Positions 25,997-35,187 of a stretch of 64,000 nucleotides of DNA are shown here, one piece after another. The notes beneath the pieces were generated by a model, which was given only the letters and a program-made list of their open reading frames with translations, was not told where the DNA came from and did no database searches. The translations under genes were made by a program, and so were the position numbers. The stretch covers positions 248,001-312,000 of the forward strand of contig NZ_BJOG01000005.1 in NCBI RefSeq assembly GCF_006540085.1, in the 5' to 3' direction. Source of the DNA: Microbacterium oxydans (GTDB lineage: Bacteria > Actinomycetota > Actinomycetes > Actinomycetales > Microbacteriaceae). How positions within the stretch are numbered: position 1 is the first letter of the stretch; each line of letters begins with the position of its first letter.

Positions 25997-27005
25997 TCGC
26001 GCCGATCAGTCGGAACAGATTGCCCACCTGCCGCTGATCCAGGTGCAGGATCAGGCGCGGGAGGTCGAGGTTGTCGGCGTCGGCGACCTCCGGCTGACGC
26101 GGGCCCGTCCGCTCGATCCTCCCCGATGACAGCATCGAGCCGAACTCCTCGTTGAGCCGATCGATCTCCTCGTCCGTCGGCTCCGCCTTGAGCCGCAGCA
26201 CCAGCGCATCGCCCACCCAGCGCAATGAGTCGTAGTTGTGCCAGAAGCCCGTGATCTCCGCCCTGGCCGCATCGACCGAATCCGTGATCACGACGCGATC
26301 GAAGTCGCCCTCCGAGATGACCCCGGTCGGGGCGAGATGGTCGTCGATGAAGCTGCGAAGCCCCTGCCAGAACGTGCCACCCGGCTCGTCGAGGAGAACG
26401 ATCGGCGTCGGTTCCGCCTTGCCGGTCTGCTGCAGGGTGAGCAGCTCGAACATCTCGTCGAGGGTGCCGAACCCACCCGGCAGGCAGATGAACCCGAGCG
26501 ATTCCTTGATGAGCATGAGCTTGCGGGTGAAGAAGTACTTCATCGCGACCACGTGGTCCTGGCCGGCCACGAAGCCGTTGGGCTTCTCCTCGAACGGGAG
26601 CCTGATCGAGACGCCCAGCGAGAGGGCAGGACCCGCTCCCTCGGAAGCCGCCTGCATGATGCCGGGCCCCGCCCCCGTGACGACCATCCACCCATCCCCC
26701 GCGAGGGCCGAGGCGACGTCGCGCGCCGTCAGATACAGCGGATCGTCCTGCCTGGTTCGCGCCGAGCCGAAGACCGTGACCTTGGGGACGCCACGGAACG
26801 GAGCGAAGAGACGGAACGCATCCCGCATCTCGGCGAGCGCTGCCGAGGCGATCTTCAGATCGAGGCGGTCGGCGCCGTCCTCCCCCAGAAGGATCGCGGT
26901 GCGCAGCATCCGCATCACGAGCCTGCGGTCGGTGTGCACTCCCGCATCGTCGAGGACGGCGTTGATCTCGGCGCTGAGCGCTTCAGGGAGGGGTTCGTCG
27001 ATCAT
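25965..27005 (-). CDS. LOG family protein (TIGR00730 Rossmann fold)
   Basis: A 346-residue protein of the lysine decarboxylase-like/LOG superfamily, related to cytokinin riboside 5'-monophosphate phosphoribohydrolases. The signature FICLPGGFGTLDEMFELLTL is near residue 170, with VTGAGPGIMQAASEGA near 110; both arginine/PGGxGT loops of the active site are present. The protein is longer than the plant-type LOG (about 200), with N- and C-terminal extensions, as in the larger bacterial group whose substrate is unclear. CACCCT six bp before the ATG fits a leaderless promoter. The 3' end overlaps the amine oxidase gene. Confidence 0.85.
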   Translation of the reverse strand: MIDEPLPEALSAEINAVLDDAGVHTDRRLVMRMLRTAILLGEDGADRLDLKIASAALAEMRDAFRLFAPFRGVPKVTVFGSARTRQDDPLYLTARDVASALAGDGWMVVTGAGPGIMQAASEGAGPALSLGVSIRLPFEEKPNGFVAGQDHVVAMKYFFTRKLMLIKESLGFICLPGGFGTLDEMFELLTLQQTGKAEPTPIVLLDEPGGTFWQGLRSFIDDHLAPTGVISEGDFDRVVITDSVDAARAEITGFWHNYDSLRWVGDALVLRLKAEPTDEEIDRLNEEFGSMLSSGRIERTGPRQPEVADADNLDLPRLILHLDQRQVGNLFRLIGAINALPSAPAR

Positions 27006-27017
27006 GCCTCCAGGGTG
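27006..27017 (-). promoter_or_regulatory. Possible leaderless -10 for the LOG-family gene
   Basis: Minus strand: CACCCT, GGAGGC, ATG. It lacks the first T of TANNNT but keeps the A and final T with the exact 6-nt spacing. Confidence 0.4.
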
Positions 27018-27058
27018 TCATGCTCCGGGGCGACCGCGGCCTCCTGCCACGCCGTCGC

Positions 27059-28219
27059 TCAGACTCCGCGGGACTCGTCGACGGCCGCCCGGATCTCGTC
27101 GTGCGGGAGCGCGAGGCTCCTGTGCCCGTCGCGTCCTGTCATGTCCTGCGCTGCGACGAGTGCGTTCCACACGGCCTCGTCGACGGCCTGCACCGCTGCC
27201 GTCAGGAAGGGATCGATCCGCCCCCACGGGATCAGGCGCATGGTCTCGTAGACCTCGTCGCTCCCCTCCGGGAACTGCGACGTGAGCGCACCCTCGTTCG
27301 CGGTGGAGAACGCGAGGACGATGTCGCCCGAGAAGTGACTGCCCGCGGTGCCGCTGCGGCCGAGACCCAGGGCTCCCCGACGAGCCAGTGCCGCGCACTG
27401 ACCGGGAAGGAAGGGGGCGTCAGTGGCGATGACCACGATCGCGGATCCGGCTCCTCCCGGGGCATGTTGGCGCCGCTCCCGAGCGAACCAGTCGTCGTCG
27501 CCCATCGGGTTCGGCGCCGACGATCGTGCGCCCAGGTCGATGCTGCCGAGCCGAAGCTCGTCGCGCGCACCGAAGTTCGCCTGGATGAGGACTCCGACGG
27601 TGTACTCGGCACCGCCGTACGCCACCGTTCTGGATGCCGTGCCGGTGCCTCCCTTGAAGCCGTAGCAGTTCATCCCCGTCCCTCCGCCGACGTTCCCCTC
27701 CGCCGGTGCGGCGGTGCTGGCCGCCTCCAGGGCCGACCACGCGTCCGCCGGCGTGACGTGACCGCCGTTGATGTCGTTGAGGTATCCGTCCCAGGTCTCC
27801 CCGACGACGGGCAGCATCCACTGGGCGGCGACGTGCGGGGCGATCTGCGCCACCCAGGAGTCGATACCGCTGTGCACGGCTCCGACCGCATGCGAGCTGG
27901 TGATCCCGATCGGCATGGACAGCGATCCGGACTCGTCGATCCATGCGCGGCCGGTGAGCTCGCCGTTCCCGTTGAAGGCGTGGACGGCCGCAGCACAGGG
28001 CACGCCCACTCCCTCGCGGCCCCGGGGCAGGACGGCGGTGACCCCGGTGCGGACGGCGTGCGCTCCCTCCCCCGCGATCATTGTGCGATATCCGACGGCC
28101 ACACCGGGGACGTCGGTGATCGCGCCGTGGGTGCCGCTGCGTCCCGCGAACGGGACCCCCAGATCCCTTGCCCTGATACGCCTGCGTGACGACTCCGACG
28201 CCGATGAGGAAACCACCAT
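27059..28219 (-). CDS. P1 family peptidase (DmpA/BapA-like aminopeptidase)
   Basis: A 386-residue Ntn-type aminopeptidase that activates itself by self-cleavage. The family blocks are clear: DLGVPFAGRSGTHGAITDVPGVAVGY near the N-terminus, NVGGGTGMNCYGFKGGTGTASR near residue 190, and GAGSAIVVIATDAPF, where cleavage between Gly and Ser (about residues 258/259) would expose the nucleophilic Ser, as at Gly249-Ser250 of DmpA. Such enzymes release N-terminal D- or L-residues or beta-amino acids. An upstream in-frame GTG (28228) is an alternative start. It diverges from an APC permease with shared operator-like sites, so imported peptides or amino acids are its likely substrates. Confidence 0.9.
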   Translation of the reverse strand: MVVSSSASESSRRRIRARDLGVPFAGRSGTHGAITDVPGVAVGYRTMIAGEGAHAVRTGVTAVLPRGREGVGVPCAAAVHAFNGNGELTGRAWIDESGSLSMPIGITSSHAVGAVHSGIDSWVAQIAPHVAAQWMLPVVGETWDGYLNDINGGHVTPADAWSALEAASTAAPAEGNVGGGTGMNCYGFKGGTGTASRTVAYGGAEYTVGVLIQANFGARDELRLGSIDLGARSSAPNPMGDDDWFARERRQHAPGGAGSAIVVIATDAPFLPGQCAALARRGALGLGRSGTAGSHFSGDIVLAFSTANEGALTSQFPEGSDEVYETMRLIPWGRIDPFLTAAVQAVDEAVWNALVAAQDMTGRDGHRSLALPHDEIRAAVDESRGV

Positions 28220-28234
28220 GTACTCCACTCTGAC

Positions 28235-28250
28235 CTGAACGTATGTTCAG
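28235..28250. promoter_or_regulatory. Operator-like palindrome, site 1
   Basis: CTGAAC-GTAT-GTTCAG has perfect 6-bp arms. On the minus strand it covers TACGTT, a plausible -10 for the P1 peptidase gene 9-18 nt from its candidate starts. It shares TGAA-N4-TGTTCA with site 2. The size and symmetry are typical of TetR-family operators. Confidence 0.6.
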
Positions 28251-28278
28251 AGAGTATGTCATCCAACGCATGTTTTGC

Positions 28279-28316
28279 TTGACTTAACCCGGCTGTGCCC
28301 TTTGAATCACTGTTCA
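28279..28316 (+). promoter_or_regulatory. Permease promoter with operator-like site 2
   Basis: TTGACT at 28279-28284 is a good -35; 17 bp later TTGAAT (28302-28307) would be the -10. The second operator-like sequence, TGAATCACTGTTCA at 28303-28316, overlaps that -10. The start codon follows at 28371. Confidence 0.55.
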
Positions 28317-28370
28317 AGAGCTCGTACCATCCGATACGCACCCTCCCGACAGCAGATTCCGGAGCCGCAG

Positions 28371-29831
28371 ATGTCTCAGCCGAATCCCTCCGTCCCCACG
28401 ACCACGACCACTACGCTCGCCCAGCGGCGCCTCGGAGTCTGGGCGATCGTCTTCTTCGTGGTCTCCGCCGCAGCTCCCCTCACGGTCGTCGCCAGCGCTG
28501 CAGCCACGGACTTCCGTCTCGCCGGCATCGGCGGCCCGGGCGCTATGCTCGCCAGCGGTGTCGTGCTGATGCTGTTCGCCTTCGGTTTCACCGCCATGTC
28601 GAGGTATGTGCGCAACACCGGCGCCTTCTACGTCTACGGCGCTCGAGGACTCGGCAAACCCGTCGGCATCGGCATCGTGTTCGTGACGATCTTCTCCTAC
28701 ACCGCCCTGTGCATCTGCTTCTACGGCTTCGTCGGGTTCTTCGGGGAGATGACGTTCTCCGCACTCTTCGGCATCGATCTGCCCTGGACCGTCTACGCGC
28801 TGATGGCGCTCGTCATCGTCGGGGTGCTCGGCTACCGCAAGATCGATGTCGGTGCCAAAGTTCTGGGCGTCCTGCTCACGGCCGAGGTCGCCATCCTGCT
28901 CGTCCTCGCGATCGCCGTGCTCGCCTCGGGCGGCCCCGAGCCGATCTCGTTCGCCTCCTTCGCCCCCGAGAACGTCTTCTTCGCCGCCGGGAGCGGCGCG
29001 CTCTTCGTCTTCGGGTTCGGTGCCTACCTCGGCTTCGAGAGCACGGCGATCTACGCCGAGGAGGCGCGGGATCCGGCACGCACCGTGCCGATCGCGACAT
29101 ACATCTCGATCGCGTTCCTCGGCGTCTTCTACGCCTTCACGTTCTGGATCCTCACGGTCGCCTTCGGCATCGAGGGCGTGCTGCGCCTCGCCCTGCAGGA
29201 CGACTTCCAGGACATGGTCTTCCACGCCGGCGACGCGTACCTGGGCGCCTGGGCGTCCGTGACGATGCGGGTGCTGATCGTCACGAGCTTCTTCGCCTGC
29301 CTCCTCGCGTTCCACAACGCCAGCTCCCGGTACCTCTTCTCGCTCGGACGGGAGCGTCTGCTGCCGTCGTGGCTCGCGCAGACCCAGCCGACGACGCAGG
29401 CACCTCACCACGCAAGCCTCGTGATCTCGATCGTGTCGCTCGTGGCCATCGCGGTGACGATCATCAGCGGAGCGGATCCCTTCCTCGGCTTCGCGCTCCC
29501 TGTGTACTCGATCGGCGTGGCCGGGTTGGTCTTCGCCCAGGCCGTGGCCGCCATCGCCGTGGTCGGCTTCTTCCTGAGAGGGCGGCGAGGCCACAGCATC
29601 TGGCGGGTACTGGTCGCACCGGCGCTCGGGGCGCTCGGTCTGATCGTCGGATTCGTCCTCATCGCGACCAACTTCGATCTCGTCACCGGCCTCCAGGGGC
29701 CCGTCAACCTCGCGCTCCTCGCCCCCACCCCCGCCCTGTTCGTGGCCGGCATCGTCGTCGGGATCGTCCTGAAGCGACGTCGTCCCCGCCACTATGCTGA
29801 ACTCACCACGCTCGTTCCCGACGACGAGTAG
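28371..29831 (+). CDS. APC family amino acid permease
   Basis: A 486-residue transporter with about twelve membrane helices. The N-terminal helix 1 pattern VVSAAAPLTVVASAAATDFRLAGIGGPG and the conserved FGFGAYLGFESTAIYAEEARDPARTVPIA in helices 6-7 are typical of the APC superfamily. The start is the ATG at 28371 with GGAG 7 nt upstream. The substrate is unknown: amino acids, amines or small peptides fit the divergently transcribed P1 aminopeptidase. The TetR gene follows after 21 bp and is probably in the same transcript. Confidence 0.9.
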   Translation: MSQPNPSVPTTTTTTLAQRRLGVWAIVFFVVSAAAPLTVVASAAATDFRLAGIGGPGAMLASGVVLMLFAFGFTAMSRYVRNTGAFYVYGARGLGKPVGIGIVFVTIFSYTALCICFYGFVGFFGEMTFSALFGIDLPWTVYALMALVIVGVLGYRKIDVGAKVLGVLLTAEVAILLVLAIAVLASGGPEPISFASFAPENVFFAAGSGALFVFGFGAYLGFESTAIYAEEARDPARTVPIATYISIAFLGVFYAFTFWILTVAFGIEGVLRLALQDDFQDMVFHAGDAYLGAWASVTMRVLIVTSFFACLLAFHNASSRYLFSLGRERLLPSWLAQTQPTTQAPHHASLVISIVSLVAIAVTIISGADPFLGFALPVYSIGVAGLVFAQAVAAIAVVGFFLRGRRGHSIWRVLVAPALGALGLIVGFVLIATNFDLVTGLQGPVNLALLAPTPALFVAGIVVGIVLKRRRPRHYAELTTLVPDDE

Positions 29832-29852
29832 CGCCAGGCGCGAGGAGGATAC

Positions 29853-30452
29853 GTGGCCGAGCAGCGCAAGCACGCCACCCGACGGGCGGAGCTCATCTCC
29901 GCGACCAGGCGCGTCGCCGGGCGCAGCGGTCTCCTCGGCACGAACGTGCGCGCGGTCGCCGCGGAGGCCTCGGTCAGCGCGGGGAGCGTGCTGTACTACT
30001 TCTCCACCTTCGACGAGCTGATGTATGCAACCGTCGAGGGTGTCCTGGAGGAGATGTACGAGAGACGACGCGCACTCGCCGAGAACGAGCCCGACCCGGC
30101 GAAGCGTCTGGTCGCTCTCGTCACGGCCGGGATCCCGGACGAGATCAGCGACCATCTGCGCATGGCGTACGAGAGCATCCCCCTGCTGCGGGAGCAGCCT
30201 CAGTACCGTCCCCTGCACCGCTCCATCGTCGAACGGCAGGTCGCCCTCTACAGATCGACGATCGAGATCGGCACGGCGCTCGGCACCTTCCGCCCCACCG
30301 CCGACCTCACCGTGATCGCACGGAACATCGTCGCTCTCGAGGACGCGTATGACCTCTACCCGCTGATCGGCGTCGAGCTGGGAGCGCAGACGTACCGGTC
30401 GAACATCCTCTCCTACGCCCGCACTGCCCTCGACTGCGACTTCGGCGGCTGA
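29853..30452 (+). CDS. TetR family regulator of the peptidase/permease module
   Basis: A 199-residue regulator. The N-terminal HTH is recognisable: RAELISATRRVAGRSGLLGTNVRAVAAEASVS, then AGSVLYYFSTFDELMYAT, with the YYF recognition-helix end. The C-terminal ligand domain is helical and unspecific. A GAGGAGG site precedes the GTG start. Its position behind the permease and the two TGAA-N4-TGTTCA sites upstream suggest that it represses both the permease operon (and so itself) and the divergent peptidase gene, with an amine or amino acid as inducer; this is inference. Confidence 0.88.
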   Translation: MAEQRKHATRRAELISATRRVAGRSGLLGTNVRAVAAEASVSAGSVLYYFSTFDELMYATVEGVLEEMYERRRALAENEPDPAKRLVALVTAGIPDEISDHLRMAYESIPLLREQPQYRPLHRSIVERQVALYRSTIEIGTALGTFRPTADLTVIARNIVALEDAYDLYPLIGVELGAQTYRSNILSYARTALDCDFGG

Positions 30453-30553
30453 GCCCCGCCGTCCACTCGTCTGCCTTCGGCGATGTCGAGCACGGCGGCT
30501 GCCCCCCTGTCAATGCCCGTGTGCCCGCACGCTCCGCACGGCACGCTGACGTC

Positions 30554-31057
30554 ATGACGGAGATCACAGGACCCGAAGCCCTCGCCCGCATCGCCGAACT
30601 CGTGGAGGACATCGACATCACGATGCTCACCACGATCGACGACGACGGCAACCTCGTGAGTCGGCCGATGTCGACCAGGCAGATGGACGACGCGGGCGAC
30701 ATCTGGTTCTTCACCGCTGAAGACACCGAGAAGGTCCACGAGGCCCGAAAGCACCACGACGTGGGCCTCGCCTACTGCGATGCCAAGGGCATGCGATACG
30801 TGTCGGTCGCCGGCACCGCAGAAGTGGTGCACGACCGCGCCAAGATGGAGGAGCTCTACTCCGCGTCGCTGGAGATCTGGTTCGCGGACGGCCTCGACAC
30901 CCCGGGCATCGCCCTCCTCAAGGTCACGCCGAAGGTCACCGAGTTCTGGGAGCCGTCGAAAGGCAGGCTCGCGCTCGCGGCGGGTGCGCTGAAGTCGCTC
31001 GTGACCCGGGACACCCCGGACGACGACACCATGAACCACGGCCGCATCGTCTGCTGA
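30554..31057 (+). CDS. Pyridoxamine 5'-phosphate oxidase-like stress protein
   Basis: A 167-residue protein of the PNPOx-like split-barrel group similar to general stress protein 26: LVEDIDITMLTTIDDDGNLVSRPM, DIWFFTAEDTEKVHEARKHHDVGLAY and YVSVAGTAEVVHDRAKMEELY in order. Relatives bind FMN or F420 and act as small flavin-dependent reductases; the true activity here cannot be read. I chose the ATG at 30554; a longer in-frame reading lacks family similarity. The stop codon lies within a 15-bp hairpin shared with proS. Confidence 0.85.
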   Translation: MTEITGPEALARIAELVEDIDITMLTTIDDDGNLVSRPMSTRQMDDAGDIWFFTAEDTEKVHEARKHHDVGLAYCDAKGMRYVSVAGTAEVVHDRAKMEELYSASLEIWFADGLDTPGIALLKVTPKVTEFWEPSKGRLALAAGALKSLVTRDTPDDDTMNHGRIVC

Positions 31058-31070
31058 CGATGCGGCCGTG
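31037..31070. terminator. Bidirectional 15-bp hairpin terminator
   Basis: 31037-31051 (CACGGCCGCATCGTC) pairs perfectly with 31056-31070 around the tetraloop TGCT. It spans the stop codon of the PNPOx-like gene and lies 16 bp from the proS stop on the other strand. Confidence 0.8.
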
Positions 31071-31086
31071 AAGGCTCACTGTGGGG

Positions 31087-32847
31087 TCAGTGCGCGGCGG
31101 AGAGTCGCGGCACGACCTCGTCGACGGAGACGGCCTCGCGCTCCCCTGTGGCGCGGTCCCACAGCTCGACCTGGCCCTCCGCGGCCCCGCGGCCGACGAT
31201 GACGATCTTCGGCACACCGACGAGCTCGGCGTCTCCGAACTTCACTCCGGGCGAGACCTTCGGCCGGTCGTCGTAGAGCACGTCGAGCCCCGCGGCTTCG
31301 AGCTGAGCGGAGATCCCCTCCGCGACCTCGAACGCGACCTGGTCGCGGCCCGCGGCGACGACCTGCACGTCGAACGGCGCGACGGACGCCGGCCAGATGA
31401 GGCCCTTGTCGTCGTTGTTGAGCTCGGCGATGATCGCGAGGATACGGGTCACGCCGATGCCGTACGAGCCCATCGTGACGGTGACGAGCTTGCCGTTCTC
31501 GTTCAGCACCTTGAGGCCCAATGCCTCGGCGTACTTGCGTCCGAGCTGGAAGACGTGCCCGATCTCCATGCCGCGAGCGAGCTCGACCGGACCGGAGCCG
31601 TCGGGGGCGGGATCGCCTGCACGCACGTTCGCGATCTCCACGATGCCGTCGGCGGCGAAGTCGCGGCCGGCCACCACGGAGTGCGCGTGCTTCTCGTCGA
31701 TGTTCGCGCCGGTGATCCAGCTCGTGCCCTCGCTCACGCGCGGATCGACGAGGTAACGGATGCCGGTGGCCGACTCCTCGCCGAGCACTGCTCCCGTCGG
31801 CGACCACGGACCGATGTAGCCCTTCACGAGCAGCGGGTTGTTCTCGAAGTCGTCCGCGGTGGCCGTCTCGACCTCGGCGGGCGCGAAGGCCACCTCGGCG
31901 CGCTTCTCATCGACCTCGCGGTCACCGGGGATGCCGACGATGACCAGTTCGCGGGTGCCATCGAGATGCGTGAGGGCGAGGACGACGTTCTTGAGCGTGT
32001 CCGCAGCGGTGTACTCGCCGTCGAGTTCGCGGTTGGCGTGAGCCACCAGCGTGTCGATGGTCGGCGTGTCCGGGGAGTCGAAGATGACCGGGGACGCCTC
32101 GGCGTCGTAAGCGATGGCCTCTGGCACCGCCGTGGTGAAGGCCTCGACGTTCGCGGCGTACCCGCCCGCGCTCCGCACGAACGTGTCCTCCCCGACAGGC
32201 GTGGGGTGCAGGAACTCCTCGCTCCGGGAGCCGCCCATCGCGCCGGCGTCGGCCTGGACGATGACGTACTCGAGTCCGAGGCGCTGGAAGATGCGCTCGT
32301 ACGCGTCGCGCTGCGCCTGGTAGCTGACGTCCAGGCCCTCGTCTGACGAGTCGAACGAGTACGCGTCCTTCATCGTGAACTCGCGTCCGCGGAGCAGACC
32401 CGCCCGCGGGCGTGCCTCATCGCGGTACTTGTCCTGGATCTGGAAGATCGTGAGGGGCAGGTCCTTGTACGAGGAGTAGAGGTCCTTCACGAGCAGCGTG
32501 AACGCCTCCTCGTGCGTGGGCGCGAGCAGGTAGTCGCCGCCCTTGCGGTCCTGCAGGCGGAAGAGCAGGTCGCCGTACTCGTCCCAGCGCCCGGTGGCCT
32601 CGTAGGCCTCACGCGGCATGAGAGCGGGGAAATGCACCTCCTGCGCGCCGGCGGCTGCCATCTCCTCCCGGACGACCGTCTCGATCTTCGACTTGACGCG
32701 CAGCCCCAGTGGCAGCCACGCGAAGATGCCGGCGGCCTGCGGGCGGATGTATCCCGCCCGGATCAGCAGCCGATGGCTGGCGACCTCTGCGCCTGCAGGG
32801 TCTTCACGGAGCGTGCGGAGGAAGAAGTTCGAAAGACGAGTGACCAC
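31087..32847 (-). CDS. proS: Prolyl-tRNA synthetase
   Basis: A 586-residue class II synthetase of the bacterial type. Motif 1 lies in [29 protein letters not shown], motif 2 in [24 protein letters not shown] near residue 140, and motif 3 in [16 protein letters not shown] near 450. Between motifs 2 and 3 is the INS editing domain (about residues 225-400), which removes mischarged Ala. The C-terminal anticodon-binding domain follows. The GTG start at 32847 has TAGACT six nt upstream. It belongs to the conserved ispG-proS-nusA series. Confidence 0.96.
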   Translation of the reverse strand: MVTRLSNFFLRTLREDPAGAEVASHRLLIRAGYIRPQAAGIFAWLPLGLRVKSKIETVVREEMAAAGAQEVHFPALMPREAYEATGRWDEYGDLLFRLQDRKGGDYLLAPTHEEAFTLLVKDLYSSYKDLPLTIFQIQDKYRDEARPRAGLLRGREFTMKDAYSFDSSDEGLDVSYQAQRDAYERIFQRLGLEYVIVQADAGAMGGSRSEEFLHPTPVGEDTFVRSAGGYAANVEAFTTAVPEAIAYDAEASPVIFDSPDTPTIDTLVAHANRELDGEYTAADTLKNVVLALTHLDGTRELVIVGIPGDREVDEKRAEVAFAPAEVETATADDFENNPLLVKGYIGPWSPTGAVLGEESATGIRYLVDPRVSEGTSWITGANIDEKHAHSVVAGRDFAADGIVEIANVRAGDPAPDGSGPVELARGMEIGHVFQLGRKYAEALGLKVLNENGKLVTVTMGSYGIGVTRILAIIAELNNDDKGLIWPASVAPFDVQVVAAGRDQVAFEVAEGISAQLEAAGLDVLYDDRPKVSPGVKFGDAELVGVPKIVIVGRGAAEGQVELWDRATGEREAVSVDEVVPRLSAAH

Positions 32848-32859
32848 GGAGCAAGTCTA
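32848..32859 (-). promoter_or_regulatory. Leaderless promoter -10 for proS
   Basis: Minus strand: TAGACT, TGCTCC, GTG. Confidence 0.6.
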
Positions 32860-32889
32860 GTGAGCCGTGGTCACCCGTCTTCGACCGCG

Positions 32890-33660
32890 TCAGTTGAGAG
32901 CGGGAAGGTTCGCCGGGACGACGCCACCCGCGTAGAGGTCGGCCGCCAGCTCCTGCAGGGCCGTCAGAGCCACCCGCTGCGGAAGCGGGCCGTACGAGAT
33001 GCGTGCGACGCCGAGCTTCTCGTACTCGGACGCGGCGAGGGCGCCGGGGATCCCGATGACGCTCACCTTGCGCTCGCCGATGCCCTCGACGAGCTGGCGG
33101 GTCACGTTCATGTCGAGGATGCCGGGGACGAAGACCGCCGTCGCGCCGGCATCGAGGTAGGCGCGACCACGCTGGATCGCATCGGCGATGCTCTCCTGCA
33201 CGGGGCGACCACCGGCGCGGACGAACGCATCGGTGCGGGCGTTGAGAGCGAAGGAGACGCCCTCCGACTGTGCGGCCTTCACGATCGCCTCCACCGCTGC
33301 GACGGACTCGTCGAGCGGCTTGAGGCGATCCTCGACGTTCGCACCGACGACGCCGACTCCGATCGCGAGGCGGGTGGTCTCTCCCGCATCCCCGTACCCG
33401 TCGTCGAGGTCTGCCGTGACGGGCACCTGGACGGCGGCCGCGATGCGACCCACCATGTCGATCATGATGTCGCGAGGCGTCGAGCCGTCCTCGTAGCCGA
33501 ACGATGCGGCGATCCCGTGTCCGGCCGTCGCGATCGCCTTCGTCTCGGGCAGAGCGGCGACCGCTCGTGCGGAGACGACGTCCCACACGTTGACGACACG
33601 GAGGATCTCCGGTGCGTCGTAGAGTCCGACGAGGGTCTGGGCTTTGGCTGCAGTGATCAT
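32890..33660 (-). CDS. Isocitrate lyase/PEP mutase family protein
   Basis: A 256-residue TIM-barrel enzyme of the isocitrate lyase/phosphonomutase family. VVNVWDVVSARAVAAL and PVTADLDDGYGDAGETTRLA carry the substrate and Mg2+-binding acidic residues; NVEDR supplies the following acidic pair, and FALNARTDAF matches the family's RTDA block. The KKCGH catalytic-Cys motif of isocitrate lyase is absent, so it is rather an oxaloacetate hydrolase, 2-methylisocitrate lyase-like or carboxyphosphonoenolpyruvate mutase-like enzyme. It starts 68 bp from the divergent RNB gene, each with its own leaderless -10. Confidence 0.88.
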   Translation of the reverse strand: MITAAKAQTLVGLYDAPEILRVVNVWDVVSARAVAALPETKAIATAGHGIAASFGYEDGSTPRDIMIDMVGRIAAAVQVPVTADLDDGYGDAGETTRLAIGVGVVGANVEDRLKPLDESVAAVEAIVKAAQSEGVSFALNARTDAFVRAGGRPVQESIADAIQRGRAYLDAGATAVFVPGILDMNVTRQLVEGIGERKVSVIGIPGALAASEYEKLGVARISYGPLPQRVALTALQELAADLYAGGVVPANLPALN

Positions 33661-33672
33661 GACTCCACGCTA
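33661..33672 (-). promoter_or_regulatory. Leaderless promoter -10 for the PEP mutase-like gene
   Basis: Minus strand: TAGCGT, GGAGTC, ATG. Confidence 0.6.
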
Positions 33673-33716
33673 ACGCGGGATGGCTTCGGCAGGGCCGGTT
33701 CGCCCGCACCCGCGCC

Positions 33717-33728
33717 TAGGCTGGAACC
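33717..33728 (+). promoter_or_regulatory. Leaderless promoter -10 for the RNB nuclease gene
   Basis: TAGGCT (33717-33722), GGAACC, ATG at 33729. Together with the divergent -10 it leaves only 44 bp between the two promoters. Confidence 0.6.
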
Positions 33729-35144
33729 ATGCCTCAGCGCCGATCGCACGTCGCCCCGTCCGCCGCGCAGACCGAATTGGCATCGGCGCTCGCTGCTCTG
33801 CGCGAGTCGATGGATGCGCCCCTCGACTTCCCCGACGACGTCATCGCCGAGGCGGAGGCCGCGACCGCCGTGGTCCCGGAGCTCGATCTTCGCGAGATCC
33901 CCTTCGCCACGCTCGATCCGGAGGGCTCCCGAGACCTCGACCAGGCCTTCCACCTCGAGCGCGCCGGAACGGGGTACACCGTCCGGTATGCGATCGCCGA
34001 CGTCCCGGGGTTCGTCGTCCCCGGTGGAGCCGTGGACGTCGAGGCGCGCCGGCGAGGACAGACCCTGTACGCCGCCGACGGCACGATCCCGCTCCACCCG
34101 CGCGTGTTGAGCGAGGATCGCGCCTCGCTGCTCCCCGACGTCGACCGTCCGGCGCTCGTCTGGATCTTCGAGCTCGACTCCGCGGGCATCGTCTCGGACT
34201 TCCGTCTGCAACGCGCCCTGATCCGCTCGCGCGCGCAGCTCGACTACGGGACCACCCAGGATGCGCTCGACCGCGGAGAGGACGGGCCCGCCGCGCTGCT
34301 GCCCGAGATCGGTGCTCTGCGGCTCGAGCAGGAGCGACTGCGCGGCGGGGCGAGCCTGAACCTGCCGGACGAGGAGGTGGTGCGCGGAGACGACGGCACC
34401 TACGCGATCGAACGTCGACGCCCGCTTCCCGTCGAGGAATGGAACGCCCAGCTCTCGCTCATGACGGGGATGGCCGCTGCCACGCTGATGCTCGACGCCG
34501 GAGTGGGCATCCTGCGGACGATGCCGGAACCGGATGGAGCGGCCTTCGACACGTTCCGACACCAGACCGAAGCTCTCGGCCGCCCGTGGACCTCCGGCGC
34601 GTACGGGGACTATCTCCGGGCCCTGGACCGTACCGACCCGTTGACCCTCCCGGTGCTGGAAGCCGCGTCATCGCTGTTCCGTGGCGCCGGGTATCTGGTG
34701 TTCGACGGCCAGGCGCCGGACGATGCCGTGCAGGCGGCGATCGGCGCCCCTTACGCGCACGCGACCGCTCCCCTGCGCCGCCTGGTCGATCGCTGGGTCC
34801 TCGCGCTCTGCCTCGCGGTGTCGAACGGCGAGCCGATACCCGCGTGGATCCGTTCCTCGCTCGCACAGCTTCCCGCACTGATGCAGGAGTCGGGACAACG
34901 GGCGTCGCGGCTGAACGCGGCGACGATCAACAGCGTGGAAGCCGCGCTCCTCACGCCTCTGATCGGCTCGACGGTCGATGCCACCGTGATCGAGCTGCGC
35001 GGAGAGCGCGCTGCCGTCCAACTCACCGAGCCGGTGGTCACGGCGACCGCGCCGATTCCCTCAGAGGCACGACCGGGCGACGTCGTCCGGCTTCGCATCA
35101 TCAGTGCCGATATCGGCACGGGAGAGGTCGAGTTCGCTCTCTGA
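33729..35144 (+). CDS. RNB domain exoribonuclease, RNase II family
   Basis: A 471-residue 3'-5' exoribonuclease that degrades single-stranded RNA. The catalytic block LDPEGSRDLDQAFHLERA near residue 62 supplies the Mg2+-binding aspartates; YAIADVPGFVVPGGAVDVEARRRGQTLY and PHRRLVDRW-like APLRRLVDRWVLALCLA complete the RNB domain. It lacks the N-terminal cold-shock domains and most of the C-terminal S1 domain of RNase II/R, leaving a compact form that is common in actinobacteria. It is monocistronic apart from the remnant downstream. Confidence 0.9.
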   Translation: MPQRRSHVAPSAAQTELASALAALRESMDAPLDFPDDVIAEAEAATAVVPELDLREIPFATLDPEGSRDLDQAFHLERAGTGYTVRYAIADVPGFVVPGGAVDVEARRRGQTLYAADGTIPLHPRVLSEDRASLLPDVDRPALVWIFELDSAGIVSDFRLQRALIRSRAQLDYGTTQDALDRGEDGPAALLPEIGALRLEQERLRGGASLNLPDEEVVRGDDGTYAIERRRPLPVEEWNAQLSLMTGMAAATLMLDAGVGILRTMPEPDGAAFDTFRHQTEALGRPWTSGAYGDYLRALDRTDPLTLPVLEAASSLFRGAGYLVFDGQAPDDAVQAAIGAPYAHATAPLRRLVDRWVLALCLAVSNGEPIPAWIRSSLAQLPALMQESGQRASRLNAATINSVEAALLTPLIGSTVDATVIELRGERAAVQLTEPVVTATAPIPSEARPGDVVRLRIISADIGTGEVEFAL

Positions 35145-35187
35145 GCACCCCGGCGACGAGGCCGCGGAGTCTCGCTTTCGTCGTTAC

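Noticed and set aside
28314-30218. A 634-codon minus-strand frame over the permease and TetR genes
   Set aside because: Extremely rich in Asp, Glu, Arg and His, typical of an antisense frame; the plus-strand proteins have clear family features.
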